Positions 7,193-14,682 of a stretch of 16,519 nt of DNA are shown piece after piece. The notes beneath the pieces are model-generated. The model had not been told where the DNA came from. It did no database searches and worked only from the letters and a program-made list of their open reading frames with translations. A program made the position numbers and the translations under genes. Each line of letters begins with the position of its first letter. Within the stretch, counting starts at the first letter, position 1. The stretch is taken from NCBI GenBank assembly GCA_026195755.1, contig JAPHRL010000099.1, forward strand, positions 1 to 16,519, in the 5' to 3' direction. The DNA comes from Kangiella sp. (GTDB taxonomy: Bacteria > Pseudomonadota > Gammaproteobacteria > Enterobacterales > Kangiellaceae).

Positions 7193-8698
7193 CTATTCAG
7201 AATCTTGCTTGTTCTCGATTTTAGCAGTGACTGCCGCCTCTATAGAGTCATCATGATCCTCATGGTTCAACTCAACCTGTTCAATCTTCTCGAAACGACT
7301 GCTAATCTTATCAGCTGAGATAGTCACTTTCTTAACATCATCAGACACATTATTAATATGACGCGCCAAATCACTCATTCGTGTTCTGAATCGACCGAAG
7401 TCTTTAGAGAGCATCCCTAAATGTTCCTGAATGATATGAACCTGTTTGCGAGTAGCTTCGTCTTTCAGCACTGCGCTAGCGGTAGTCAGCAATGCCATCA
7501 TGGTCGTCGGTGACACCATCCACACTTTTTGTTGCTGAGCGAACTCAACCAGATCAGGGTGATGCGCATGAATTTCGGCAAACACTGCCTCAGCAGGAAT
7601 AAACATGACAGCACCGACAGCGGTCTCTTGGTCGATAATGTATTTGCTGGCGATATCATTAACATGCTTTTTAATGTCTTTGAGGAAAGCTTTATGCGCC
7701 TGATCGCGCTCAGGCGATGAACGTTCGACGTCAACCATCTTCTGATAATTTTCCAGCGGGAATTTTGCATCAACGCCAATCACGCCGGTTGGTTCTGGCA
7801 GGAACAAAGCGCAGTCAACAATTTTGCCATTACTAAAAGTATGCTGGAATTTATAGTGGCTAGTTGGCATCACATTCGAAACCAAAGACTCCAACTGCAC
7901 TTCACCAAAGGCACCACGCGAACGTTTGTCAGAGAGAATTTCCTGCAAGCTCACCACGTTACTGGACAGCTCGGTAATCTTTTTCTGCGCATCATCAATC
8001 AATGCCAGACGCTTTAGTACATCCTGGAAGGTCTGAGTGGTTTTCTCGAAACCATCAGCCAAACGCTTCTCAACCTGGCCACTGATTTCTTTAAGACGCT
8101 CATCAGTAGTTTTGGTCAAGCCAGACATGTTTTTCTCAAAATTCTCGGCTTGTGTTTTGAGATTAAGCGTAATTTCTTCGCGAACATCCTTCATACCGCG
8201 GCGGAACTGCTCCTGCAGCATAGCCAAGGCTTCTTTTTGATTCAGCTCGATCTGATCCTTGAGTTGCAGAATATTTTTCTGCAAGGTTTCCTTAAATTGG
8301 TACAGCTCTTTTTGCTGGCTAACCGTATTATCGTTAACCTTCTGCCCAAGGTTATCACTGAACTTATTGAAACCGCCCTGCACCAGACTTTGGAATTGCT
8401 GAAACGACTCGGAAAGCTTAACTTGGTTACCCGCCAGCTTTTCCACCATACTGTCCGAAGCACGCTGATTCTGCTCAACCAGACGATTAAAATCGTTCTT
8501 AGTCTGCTCAAAAGTATGACTCTGACGAGAGTCCATACTCTTCAACAAATCACGAGACACCGACATATCATCAAGCAGTTGCTTAAAAGTGTTTTTTTGA
8601 CGAATCATCGCAGCCATAAAAGCTATCGCCAGAATGACAATAATGACCAACAAAATGATTTCAATCGGATACTTGTTCCAAAGAGTTTCTAATGACAT
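7193..8698 (-). CDS. rmuC: DNA recombination protein RmuC
   Basis: RmuC limits recombination at inverted repeats in E. coli and carries a PD-(D/E)XK nuclease-like core. The 501-residue protein has one N-terminal membrane helix (residues 13-31, IEIILLVIIVILAIAFMAAMI region). A long coiled-coil stretch rich in Gln, Lys and Glu follows (about 35-255), then the conserved domain from RGAFGEVQLE (261-270). The core acid and DxK motif are visible as DCALFLP (295-301) and VDAKFP (309-314). The C-terminal part has another helical region and an acidic tail. The ATG at 8698 has hardly any Shine-Dalgarno sequence. It heads a tight operon with the M23 peptidase and astE. The role for this family is known mostly from genetics. 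Confidence 0.93.
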   Translation of the reverse strand: MSLETLWNKYPIEIILLVIIVILAIAFMAAMIRQKNTFKQLLDDMSVSRDLLKSMDSRQSHTFEQTKNDFNRLVEQNQRASDSMVEKLAGNQVKLSESFQQFQSLVQGGFNKFSDNLGQKVNDNTVSQQKELYQFKETLQKNILQLKDQIELNQKEALAMLQEQFRRGMKDVREEITLNLKTQAENFEKNMSGLTKTTDERLKEISGQVEKRLADGFEKTTQTFQDVLKRLALIDDAQKKITELSSNVVSLQEILSDKRSRGAFGEVQLESLVSNVMPTSHYKFQHTFSNGKIVDCALFLPEPTGVIGVDAKFPLENYQKMVDVERSSPERDQAHKAFLKDIKKHVNDIASKYIIDQETAVGAVMFIPAEAVFAEIHAHHPDLVEFAQQQKVWMVSPTTMMALLTTASAVLKDEATRKQVHIIQEHLGMLSKDFGRFRTRMSDLARHINNVSDDVKKVTISADKISSRFEKIEQVELNHEDHDDSIEAAVTAKIENKQDSE

Positions 8699-8747
8699 GA
8701 ATATTTAGCTTTTATTAATGATAAATCAGACTTCCCAATGAGGTCTT

Positions 8748-8775
8748 ATTATACACACAAGACCAGCCATCAAAA
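8748..8775 (-). promoter_or_regulatory. Probable promoter of the rmuC operon
   Basis: On the minus strand there is a perfect -10 hexamer TATAAT (8753-8748), 50 bases before the rmuC start. The best -35, TTTTGA (8775-8770), is weak (three of six consensus bases) at a spacing of 16. The promoter is the first non-repetitive sequence after the hairpin array. Confidence 0.5.
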
Positions 8776-8790
8776 GCGGGATTTATAGGC

Positions 8791-9047
8791 AGTTGCAAGT
8801 CATCGGGCAACCACATTGGGTTGTCCCTACCAAGACATCACTTCTGCAGCTTCATCCATACCCACAGCTGTCATCCCGCGGCTCTACCGCGGACAACATC
8901 GTCAGGAACGATTTTATAGATTACATCCTTGTAATCTACCTGCAACGCAGGCCGTCTAAAGCCGTTTCAGTTTGCTCCTGCAAACTGATGAATGGCGAAG
9001 CCAGCCCAAAGGGCAAAATACAGGGAAGTATTTTGTAATCCAGTTTC
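8791..9047. repeat. Dense array of short hairpins, part 1
   Basis: No gene is here; the stretch is almost entirely consecutive inverted repeats. They include GGGCAACC/GGTTGTCC (8805-8826), CAGCT/AGCTG around 8848-8870, CCGCGG/CCGCGG (8876-8892) and ATCGT/ACGAT (8898-8912). TAGATTACA-TCCT-TGTAATCTA lies at 8917-8938 and CCTGC/GCAGG at 8939-8951. TCAGTTTGC-TCCT-GCAAACTGA follows at 8967-8988. Then come TGGC/GCCA (8993-9003), GCCC/GGGC (9004-9014) and CAAAATAC/GTATTTTG (9014-9035). Stems differ but the loop TCCT (AGGA on the minus strand) recurs. Open frames crossing it are short and show no protein-like composition. Confidence 0.7.
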
Positions 9048-9105
9048 TTCCTTTGCCGCAACGAAAAAAGGCTTCCGGTTTAAGGGAAGCCTTTTGAATA
9101 ATGGC
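9048..9105 (-). repeat. 58-bp copy of the tRNA-Arg 3' end and terminator
   Basis: These 58 bases are identical to 9325-9382. On the minus strand the unit starts with GCCA, the discriminator base plus CCA tail of the tRNA. It continues through TTATTC into an 11-bp stem AAAAGGCTTCC (9066-9076) / GGAAGCCTTTT (9085-9095) and a T-run. The tRNA body upstream of it is missing, so this is a terminator duplicate or a relic of a tandem tRNA duplication. Confidence 0.85.
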
Positions 9106-9324
9106 CGAGTGTGACCGCCAAGGGCAGGATTTGTTCCCTACAAATCTCTGCATTTCCTCCATCCTTGGAGGTCAGATGGCGAGAATGCCAGAATTGCAGG
9201 AGCACATTCTGGGGAAGGATTACTGCGTTGCTGTGCTCCTTGCCCTTCGGGCCGTCGTCGGCTATCGCCTCCAACGCTCAAAGCACTTCGTGCTTTGTCG
9301 AACTCCTTCGGAGGTTCTCATCAT
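9106..9324. repeat. Dense array of short hairpins, part 2 (between the two 58-bp copies)
   Basis: The spacer between the two tRNA-end copies continues the hairpin pattern. GCAG-GATTTGT-TCCCT-ACAAATC-CTGC lies at 9124-9151 with one bulge, and CCTCCA-TCCT-TGGAGG at 9156-9171. AGGAGCACA/TGTGCTCCT spans 9198-9240. The rest are GCCC-TTC-GGGC (9242-9252), CAAAGCAC-TTC-GTGCTTTG (9279-9297) and CTCC-TTC-GGAG (9303-9313). No protein or tRNA body is recognisable. Confidence 0.65.
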
Positions 9325-9340
9325 TTCCTTTGCCGCAACG

Positions 9341-9372
9341 AAAAAAGGCTTCCGGTTTAAGGGAAGCCTTTT
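9341..9372 (-). terminator. Terminator of tRNA-Arg
   Basis: The stem AAAAGGCTTCC (9343-9353) / GGAAGCCTTTT (9362-9372) with an 8-base loop begins six bases after the CCA end of the tRNA. On the minus strand it ends in six T. It is the second copy of the 58-bp repeat. Confidence 0.9.
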
Positions 9373-9378
9373 GAATAA

Positions 9379-9455
9379 TGGCGCGCGTGGAAGGATTCGA
9401 ACCTCCGACCGCCTGGTTCGTAGCCAGGTACTCTATCCAGCTGAGCTACACGCGC
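9379..9455 (-). tRNA. tRNA-Arg (anticodon ACG)
   Basis: The minus strand folds into a complete 77-nt cloverleaf. The acceptor stem is GCGCGTG (5') with CACGCGC (3'), the D arm starts TAGCTCAGCTGGATAGAG, and the anticodon stem-loop is CCTGG-CTACGAA-CCAGG with anticodon ACG. The T arm contains GGTTCGAATCC, the discriminator base is G, and the CCA tail is encoded (9379-9381). ACG is normally edited to ICG and reads CGU, CGC and CGA. The gene is single and flanked by its own promoter and terminator. Confidence 0.97.
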
Positions 9456-9473
9456 ATCTCGTTGTCGGGCGGT

Positions 9474-9501
9474 ATTATGCCACCAGACGATGATATGTCA
9501 A
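9474..9501 (-). promoter_or_regulatory. Promoter of tRNA-Arg
   Basis: On the minus strand a perfect -35 TTGACA (9501-9496) and a -10 CATAAT (9479-9474) are 16 bp apart, with the tRNA 5' end 18 bases after the -10. The bases after the -10 are G+C-rich (ACCGCCCG), like the discriminators of stringently controlled stable-RNA promoters. Confidence 0.8.
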
Positions 9502-9589
9502 CGCCCTTTTGTAAATTTTTCCAGAATATTTCAATAAAACATCTAACTGATTGTTTATCAAACAAATCTAGTTCAAATAGTAGTCAAAT

Positions 9590-10963
9590 TCAGTGACTCT
9601 TAGTTATGATTTTTGACTCTTTCTTATCGTCATACATCATTAAATCAGCTTTGTGTACAAGCTCTTCCATATCATCTGTATCATAAGGGAACAAGCCGTA
9701 TCCAGCGCTTAGAGATAGACTTAAGTTATGCTGCTCAAATTTGAAGCTCCGCTCATTAACAGCCATTTTCAGTTTATGAATAACGCTTTCAACTTCATTC
9801 TTTTTGTAAGCCCTTGGCAGTAAGATTAAAAACTCATCCCCTCCGAGACGACAACAAATATCTGTTTGCCTTATATTATCGAGAATAATATTTGCAACCT
9901 CGGTTAGTACATAATCCCCTGCTTGATGGCCGAAGTTATCATTTATGTCTTTAAAACCATTTAAATCAATAGAAATTACAGCGAAAGGCTTCTTCTTTTG
10001 ATCCTTTGTAAACTTTTCAAGCAAAATAAATGCAAATCTTCTATTGCGTAGCCCTGTTAGTTCATCAAGCATTGAAGCTCTATGAGCTATATAGTAAGAG
10101 CGGTATAGCAGCATGACTAAGAGTAAAATTGAGACTATAAGGCCATAACCCATTACTCTATATATTATTATGCTATTAAGAAATGTATTAGATGGGGCTT
10201 TCATCATGCTACCTGCCATTACCCAGCTACCGCCAGGTATTTCAATGACAGAAGTAATATCCGCCTCATTAAAAACCTCTTCATTACCTATAAAAAATGG
10301 TCCTTGTCCACCAGTTCCATCCAGCCCCCTAATAGCCACATCAAACTTATTAAGCAGACTATAAAGTCCAGTATCTTCAAAAAGCTCTTCAACATTAATT
10401 ACAATGCTTACCCCGCCCCAATAATTGGAATTTATGGGCACGTCGTCAAATACTGGAAAGCGGGCAATAATGGCTTGCCCACCTTGCACTAACTCTAATG
10501 GACCAGCCATAACCACTGACTTATTCAAGCGAGCTCTTTCTACAGTTGCAAATTGACCTGGATTTGTTTGAAAATCAAACCCAATTGCTTTTTCATTACC
10601 TTTTAGAGGATAGATTTTGGAAATGGTGTATCCCTCTGAAATGCCAATATTTCTGATGTAACGACCATTTTGGATTAGCGTTTTGGCAAATGCTTCAAAA
10701 TTATCAAGCGCCAACTCTTTATTTACCGACAACACTGTCACTAAGCCGTTAGCTATAAATACATCTGAAAACAAGGCAGATTCAACATTTGCTCGAACCA
10801 AAAGAAATTCTTCAGTCAAATGTTGTTTGGCCTCTCTACTTATCTCTTCTTCGTATGATTTTAAGAAAAGCTCAAACAGAATAATTGATGTTACCAAATA
10901 GGAAAAGCAAGCTAAAACAACAGCTAGATTAATTATCTTTTTTTTAATTACCTTTTTACCCAT
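9590..10963 (-). CDS. Membrane-bound diguanylate cyclase with CHASE-like sensor domain
   Basis: The 457-residue protein has an N-terminal membrane helix (about 12-34) and a periplasmic region of about 230 residues. That region contains RNIGISEGYTISKIYPL near 104-120, as in CHASE-type ligand-binding domains. A second helix lies at about 266-287, then a C-terminal GGDEF domain (about 297-450). The catalytic motif GGDEF (374-378) is intact, and RQTD (365-368) five residues upstream is the allosteric c-di-GMP inhibition site. It should therefore make c-di-GMP from two GTP in response to an outside signal. The gene is visibly A+T-richer than its neighbours. Translation starts at the ATG at 10963, where the only Shine-Dalgarno candidate is a run of eight G. 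Codons 3-9 include an A8 run, a second slippage-prone spot. Confidence 0.92.
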   Translation of the reverse strand: MGKKVIKKKIINLAVVLACFSYLVTSIILFELFLKSYEEEISREAKQHLTEEFLLVRANVESALFSDVFIANGLVTVLSVNKELALDNFEAFAKTLIQNGRYIRNIGISEGYTISKIYPLKGNEKAIGFDFQTNPGQFATVERARLNKSVVMAGPLELVQGGQAIIARFPVFDDVPINSNYWGGVSIVINVEELFEDTGLYSLLNKFDVAIRGLDGTGGQGPFFIGNEEVFNEADITSVIEIPGGSWVMAGSMMKAPSNTFLNSIIIYRVMGYGLIVSILLLVMLLYRSYYIAHRASMLDELTGLRNRRFAFILLEKFTKDQKKKPFAVISIDLNGFKDINDNFGHQAGDYVLTEVANIILDNIRQTDICCRLGGDEFLILLPRAYKKNEVESVIHKLKMAVNERSFKFEQHNLSLSLSAGYGLFPYDTDDMEELVHKADLMMYDDKKESKIITKSH

Positions 10964-10968
10964 AGCTG

Positions 10969-10976
10969 CCCCCCCC
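10969..10976 (-). promoter_or_regulatory. G8 homopolymer at the Shine-Dalgarno position of the diguanylate cyclase
   Basis: On the minus strand GGGGGGGG ends five bases before the ATG at 10963 and is the only possible ribosome-binding site. Homopolymeric tracts of this length change length during replication, which here would alter ribosome binding or spacing. Confidence 0.5.
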
Positions 10977-11010
10977 GAATAAACTATCCGATTATTTTTA
11001 ATTAGCTGCT

Positions 11011-11068
11011 CGTTACTATGTTGTTATTGTTGTGTTGTTTTGTGCTGTTTTTTTTATTTTGCTTTGTT
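11011..11068 (-). promoter_or_regulatory. Almost G-free leader region upstream of the diguanylate cyclase gene
   Basis: The 142 bp between the adaptor and cyclase genes (10964-11105) hold no gene. On the minus strand the part from 11068 to about 11018 has just two G and consists of AAC/ACA-type words plus an A8 run, so any RNA made from it would be unstructured. No convincing -35/-10 pair is visible, and no terminator for the exporter operon is clear. Confidence 0.3.
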
Positions 11069-11105
11069 AAAACTTAACCTGCTTAAACGAGTCAGCACCT
11101 AAATC

Positions 11106-12308
11106 TTACCTTGTTCTTGGGGTAACGGAAAGCCCGTCTTCAATCTCTTCGCTGGGGTTGTAGATTAGGACTTCCCCTTCACTAACACCAGTTAAGACTT
11201 CGGCTTCCAGTCCATTAATAGCGCCTATCTCCAAAGTGCGCTTTGTCGCGACACCATCTTCTATCGCAAACGCTACCCACTGAGTGCCTTCGCGAACCAT
11301 AGCAATAACTGGAACAATCAGGCTGTTTGGTTTATCAGCCAATATAATATCGACATCCAATTGATAACCATGGCCCAGCTTTTGCCACTGCTCTGGCGGA
11401 CTGGCGAAGTCGATGTAGATATTCACTCGCTGTTCTTCAATGCCGAGGGCAGTCACTTTTTTATAGGCCATCGGCTCCACTTGCCTGACGATACCTTCCA
11501 GCACCGTATCACCGCCCCAACCTTCCATACGCACTTTCTGTCCTTGCGAAACCCGCACCGCTTCAGTGGAAATGAGCTCTACCTTGACCTCAAGCTCATT
11601 CGGATCACCAATATCCATAATCGGCTGCGCGGCATTGATAACACTCGCACTTTGTCTATAACGGGTTAACACGACACCAGTGGCAGGAGCCAAAACCTGG
11701 CTACATTCGCATTTAGGTAGAAACTCTGCCAATGAAGTATCAAGCAAGGCTTTAACGCGCTCGAGCTCAGCCTGCCGCAGCTGCAATGTGGCCTGAGTCG
11801 CCTGTAATTCCTGCTGCAGGCTTTGATAGATTTTCTTTGCTGTATCGAACTCACGTTCGGAGATGGCCTGATCTTTGTATAAGCTATCAGCTCTTTCCAG
11901 ATCACTTTTAGCGAAACTCAACTCATTTTGCACCTGTCTTAACTTTGCCTGCGTCATTTCCAGAGCAGACTGAGCTGCGCTTAATTCAGCAACGGCCTGT
12001 CTTTCGCTACGAGGATCGAGCGGCTGGGAGCGTAAGGGTTCAATTTCCGCGACAACGGTTTCGTTAGCTATAACAGGATCTCCAACTTCTAATTCAACAC
12101 GACGTAAGTAACCCGTTATTGGAGCCGATACCTGATAAACATGCTTAACCTTGGTTTCGCCAACCTCTGAAACCACCTCATAAAATTGGCCTTTAGTCAC
12201 CTTTACCGTCTCAACTTCGATAGCTCTCGGCCATAAGCCATAGGCCAACAAGGTAACTAGAACAGCAGCCAGCAGTATCCATAATGTAAAACGCTTATTA
12301 ATGCCCAT
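11106..12308 (-). CDS. Periplasmic adaptor (HlyD/RND-MFP family) of an ABC exporter
   Basis: The 400-residue protein links an inner-membrane ABC permease to an outer-membrane channel. It has an N-terminal membrane anchor (about residues 7-25, LWILLAAVLVTLLAYGLW). A barrel-sandwich half with VSAPITGYLRRVELEVGD follows, then a long alpha-helical hairpin (about 105-200, many Gln, Glu and Leu). The other lipoyl half contains VLAPATGVVLTRYRQ, and the beta-barrel and membrane-proximal domains finish the protein. Unusual is the short KCECS segment just before the second lipoyl half. Its gene begins next to the permease stop. AAGGA lies 10 bases before the ATG at 12308; a TTG six bases upstream (12314) could add two residues. 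No TolC-type gene is in the window. Confidence 0.88.
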   Translation of the reverse strand: MGINKRFTLWILLAAVLVTLLAYGLWPRAIEVETVKVTKGQFYEVVSEVGETKVKHVYQVSAPITGYLRRVELEVGDPVIANETVVAEIEPLRSQPLDPRSERQAVAELSAAQSALEMTQAKLRQVQNELSFAKSDLERADSLYKDQAISEREFDTAKKIYQSLQQELQATQATLQLRQAELERVKALLDTSLAEFLPKCECSQVLAPATGVVLTRYRQSASVINAAQPIMDIGDPNELEVKVELISTEAVRVSQGQKVRMEGWGGDTVLEGIVRQVEPMAYKKVTALGIEEQRVNIYIDFASPPEQWQKLGHGYQLDVDIILADKPNSLIVPVIAMVREGTQWVAFAIEDGVATKRTLEIGAINGLEAEVLTGVSEGEVLIYNPSEEIEDGLSVTPRTR

Positions 12309-12314
12309 GAACAA

Positions 12315-14681
12315 TTATTCCTTGGTCTTTAAAACTTCGATGAGATCGAGATTATGAATTCGTTTTGCAACAAACAGCGCAGACATGACCGAAGCGACAA
12401 TGGCCACAATCACAGAGTAGCTATAGGTGTGCGGATAAATAATAATCGGGATTCTGAACAGTTCAGTCTCCAGAGCATAACCCAGCAAATGAGTCAGCCC
12501 CCAACCCACAAAACAACCTAGCGCCAAACCAATCAAGGTTAGCAATCCAATCTCACATAATAAAATATAGGAGGTTTCACCCTTAGTAAAACCCAGAACT
12601 CGCAAAGTCGCCAGCTCGCGCCCTCTTTCCGACAAAGATATTCGAATCATGTTGTAGGAAACGCCGAATACCAATATTGACGAAAGCACGATAAAGATAA
12701 AAATAAAGACCAGCATACTCTCAGCAACTGTTTCGTTAAAAGCATCCAGCGAGGCTTTTTTAGTCACTAAGGCGGTAATGGCCGGTGACTCTTTAACAGC
12801 AGTGTAAAACGCCTGCGAAGCATTCGGGTCAACCACCAGGTTCAGCATAAAATATTGCCCGACCTCGCCCAGCTCACGATTAAGGGATTCCAGATTCATA
12901 TAGGCAGGCAAGCCCATAAAAGTATCGAAAATACCGGCTACCGCAAAGTCGCGTCGCAATCCCGTCTTATCCAGAAACTCAACATAAACCCGATCGCCCA
13001 CCGCCACATTCAACTTCTCCGCCAGCAAGCTTCCAATCACCATCCCCTCTTCCGGCAAAGAGATAACTTTCTGTGAATAATTGTCATAAATGGGCTGCAA
13101 AGTAGCATCCGAGCGAATACCCGTAATCGCACCTCTGTGACTCTTGATGCCATTGATAAATTCAACGGAAACATAGCGTATCGGCTCAGCCTCAAGAACG
13201 CCCGGCAATCGCTTAACCTGATGGAACGCCTGCTGTTTTTGGTTTTGATAAAAAGCCATGGTCATATCTTGTCGCTGCGCATCATTAAAGAAGGACACGC
13301 CCAGAAACTTAATCGCATCAAACATCTGGATACCAAGAACCATCAGACCCACGGCAAAGGAAATGCCGATTACGGTGAAACTTGCTCGCAGCGGCTTACG
13401 AATGATCTGCCGAATGGCGATGCGGGTCGGTTGATCCAGCCAATGCTTAATACGCGAAGTATCGATAAAGCTTCTGTGATAAACATCAGGACTGGGCGGC
13501 ACCATAGCAACAGCCGGTGGCAATTTAACCACCTTGGCGATCGAGCCGATGATGCCGGACAGTGCCGCTAACACACTGATGCCGGTACTGATAACAAACG
13601 ATGATATGGAAAAGTCATAGACAAGAACCGGAAAACGGAAAAACTCCGCATAGACTTCAGTATTGGCCTGCCCAAGATAGGCACCCGCAATTAAGCCAAT
13701 CACAGCGCCCACCAGACACATCACCAAGACCATCCTGAAATAATGCATCCCAACCTGCAGGTTGCTATAACCAAATGCTTTCAATAAACCAATCTGCTCG
13801 CGCTCGTTGGTGATCATTCGGCTCAACACCATGTTGGTCAGAAATGCCGAAACCAACAGGAATATGGCAGGGAAAATTGTCGAGGTGGTTTTGAGCTGCT
13901 CAATTTCATTGTTCACAAACCAATAGGACAACTGGTCATCACGCAGATAAGAGTTTCTACCGCCATAAGGCTCCAGCACCATATCAATCTGCTTGAGCAA
14001 TGCCTGATGATCAGCCTTGGCATCAAACTTAAAAGTCGCATCATTAAATGCACCTTTCAGATCAAAAGCCGCCTCCAGCGAACTCTGCCCTGCCCACAAG
14101 ACCCCATAACGTTTGTTATCCGGCATCAAAGAACCGGGACTCATGGCGTAAATATATTCAGGGCTTAAAGCAATGCCGACAATCGTGAAGTAACGTTTTT
14201 TACCATTCATTACCGCTGGCAATTCATCACCCAGCTTCAAGTTATGCGCTTCTGCAAAAGGCTCATTCACAATCACCTCGTCGGAAGCTCCCGGAGCAAT
14301 CCAGCGGCCTTCGCGCATCGCCAATTGATTGAGCCGTGGTTGCCCATGATCCGGAATTGACGTCAACATCCCCATAACCGGTTCATTGAAATCGGGCATA
14401 TCCAGACTGGCATATTTCTTGATTCGGGTTTCGACTAAACTGATACCCTCAATCGCTTCTAAACGCTGTTTAACCGTATTGGGAACGCGCACAGCGCTGA
14501 CAAAAGCATCAGCAAACTGATAATCAGCATAGTATTGTTCGGAGGTTTTCTGAAGTGATTCAAGTGTGGTCAAAGCCATGCTCAAGGTAGCAATACCCGA
14601 TGCAATCACCAAAGCCACAGCAATGACCTGGCCTTTAACATGCCATAAGTCACGCAGCAGTTTCAGATTCAGGGCGCGCAT
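12315..14681 (-). CDS. ABC exporter permease with two FtsX domains
   Basis: The 788-residue protein has eight predicted membrane helices at about 17-39, 267-287, 315-337, 360-383, 433-455, 655-678, 708-732 and 755-773. Two large extracytoplasmic domains lie at about 40-265 and 456-654. Each half ends in an FtsX-type three-helix module; SRMITNEREQIGLLKAFG and ISLSERGRELATLRVLGF are the paired coupling segments that contact the ATPase. This is the duplicated FtsX (type VII, mechanotransmission) architecture rather than the four-helix MacB type. The ATG at 14681 follows the ATPase stop codon by one base, so translation is coupled. With the adaptor it should form a tripartite machine moving a periplasmic substrate outward. 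The substrate is unknown. Confidence 0.9.
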   Translation of the reverse strand: MRALNLKLLRDLWHVKGQVIAVALVIASGIATLSMALTTLESLQKTSEQYYADYQFADAFVSAVRVPNTVKQRLEAIEGISLVETRIKKYASLDMPDFNEPVMGMLTSIPDHGQPRLNQLAMREGRWIAPGASDEVIVNEPFAEAHNLKLGDELPAVMNGKKRYFTIVGIALSPEYIYAMSPGSLMPDNKRYGVLWAGQSSLEAAFDLKGAFNDATFKFDAKADHQALLKQIDMVLEPYGGRNSYLRDDQLSYWFVNNEIEQLKTTSTIFPAIFLLVSAFLTNMVLSRMITNEREQIGLLKAFGYSNLQVGMHYFRMVLVMCLVGAVIGLIAGAYLGQANTEVYAEFFRFPVLVYDFSISSFVISTGISVLAALSGIIGSIAKVVKLPPAVAMVPPSPDVYHRSFIDTSRIKHWLDQPTRIAIRQIIRKPLRASFTVIGISFAVGLMVLGIQMFDAIKFLGVSFFNDAQRQDMTMAFYQNQKQQAFHQVKRLPGVLEAEPIRYVSVEFINGIKSHRGAITGIRSDATLQPIYDNYSQKVISLPEEGMVIGSLLAEKLNVAVGDRVYVEFLDKTGLRRDFAVAGIFDTFMGLPAYMNLESLNRELGEVGQYFMLNLVVDPNASQAFYTAVKESPAITALVTKKASLDAFNETVAESMLVFIFIFIVLSSILVFGVSYNMIRISLSERGRELATLRVLGFTKGETSYILLCEIGLLTLIGLALGCFVGWGLTHLLGYALETELFRIPIIIYPHTYSYSVIVAIVASVMSALFVAKRIHNLDLIEVLKTKE

Positions 14682-14682
14682 A

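Noticed and set aside
8150..8692. A 180-residue plus-strand frame inside rmuC
   Set aside because: It is an antisense shadow of the RmuC coiled coil with no domain and no ribosome-binding site.
8793..9274. Short frames on both strands in the hairpin array
   Set aside because: They run through inverted repeats and a terminator, lack protein-like composition and have no ribosome-binding sites.
8791..9324. The hairpin array as a CRISPR locus
   Set aside because: There are no identical direct repeats with unique spacers of constant length; the similarity is in loop sequence and fold, and no cas gene is near.
9550..9569. A+T-rich hairpin after the diguanylate cyclase as its terminator
   Set aside because: The stem is short with a bulge and no T-run follows on the minus strand, so it is too weak to call.
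9101..9596. Plus-strand open frames reading through the tRNA-Arg gene (translations containing GRIRTSDRLVRSQVLYPAEL)
   Set aside because: This is the complement of a tRNA translated in frame, a well-known source of spurious database proteins; the tRNA on the minus strand explains the sequence.
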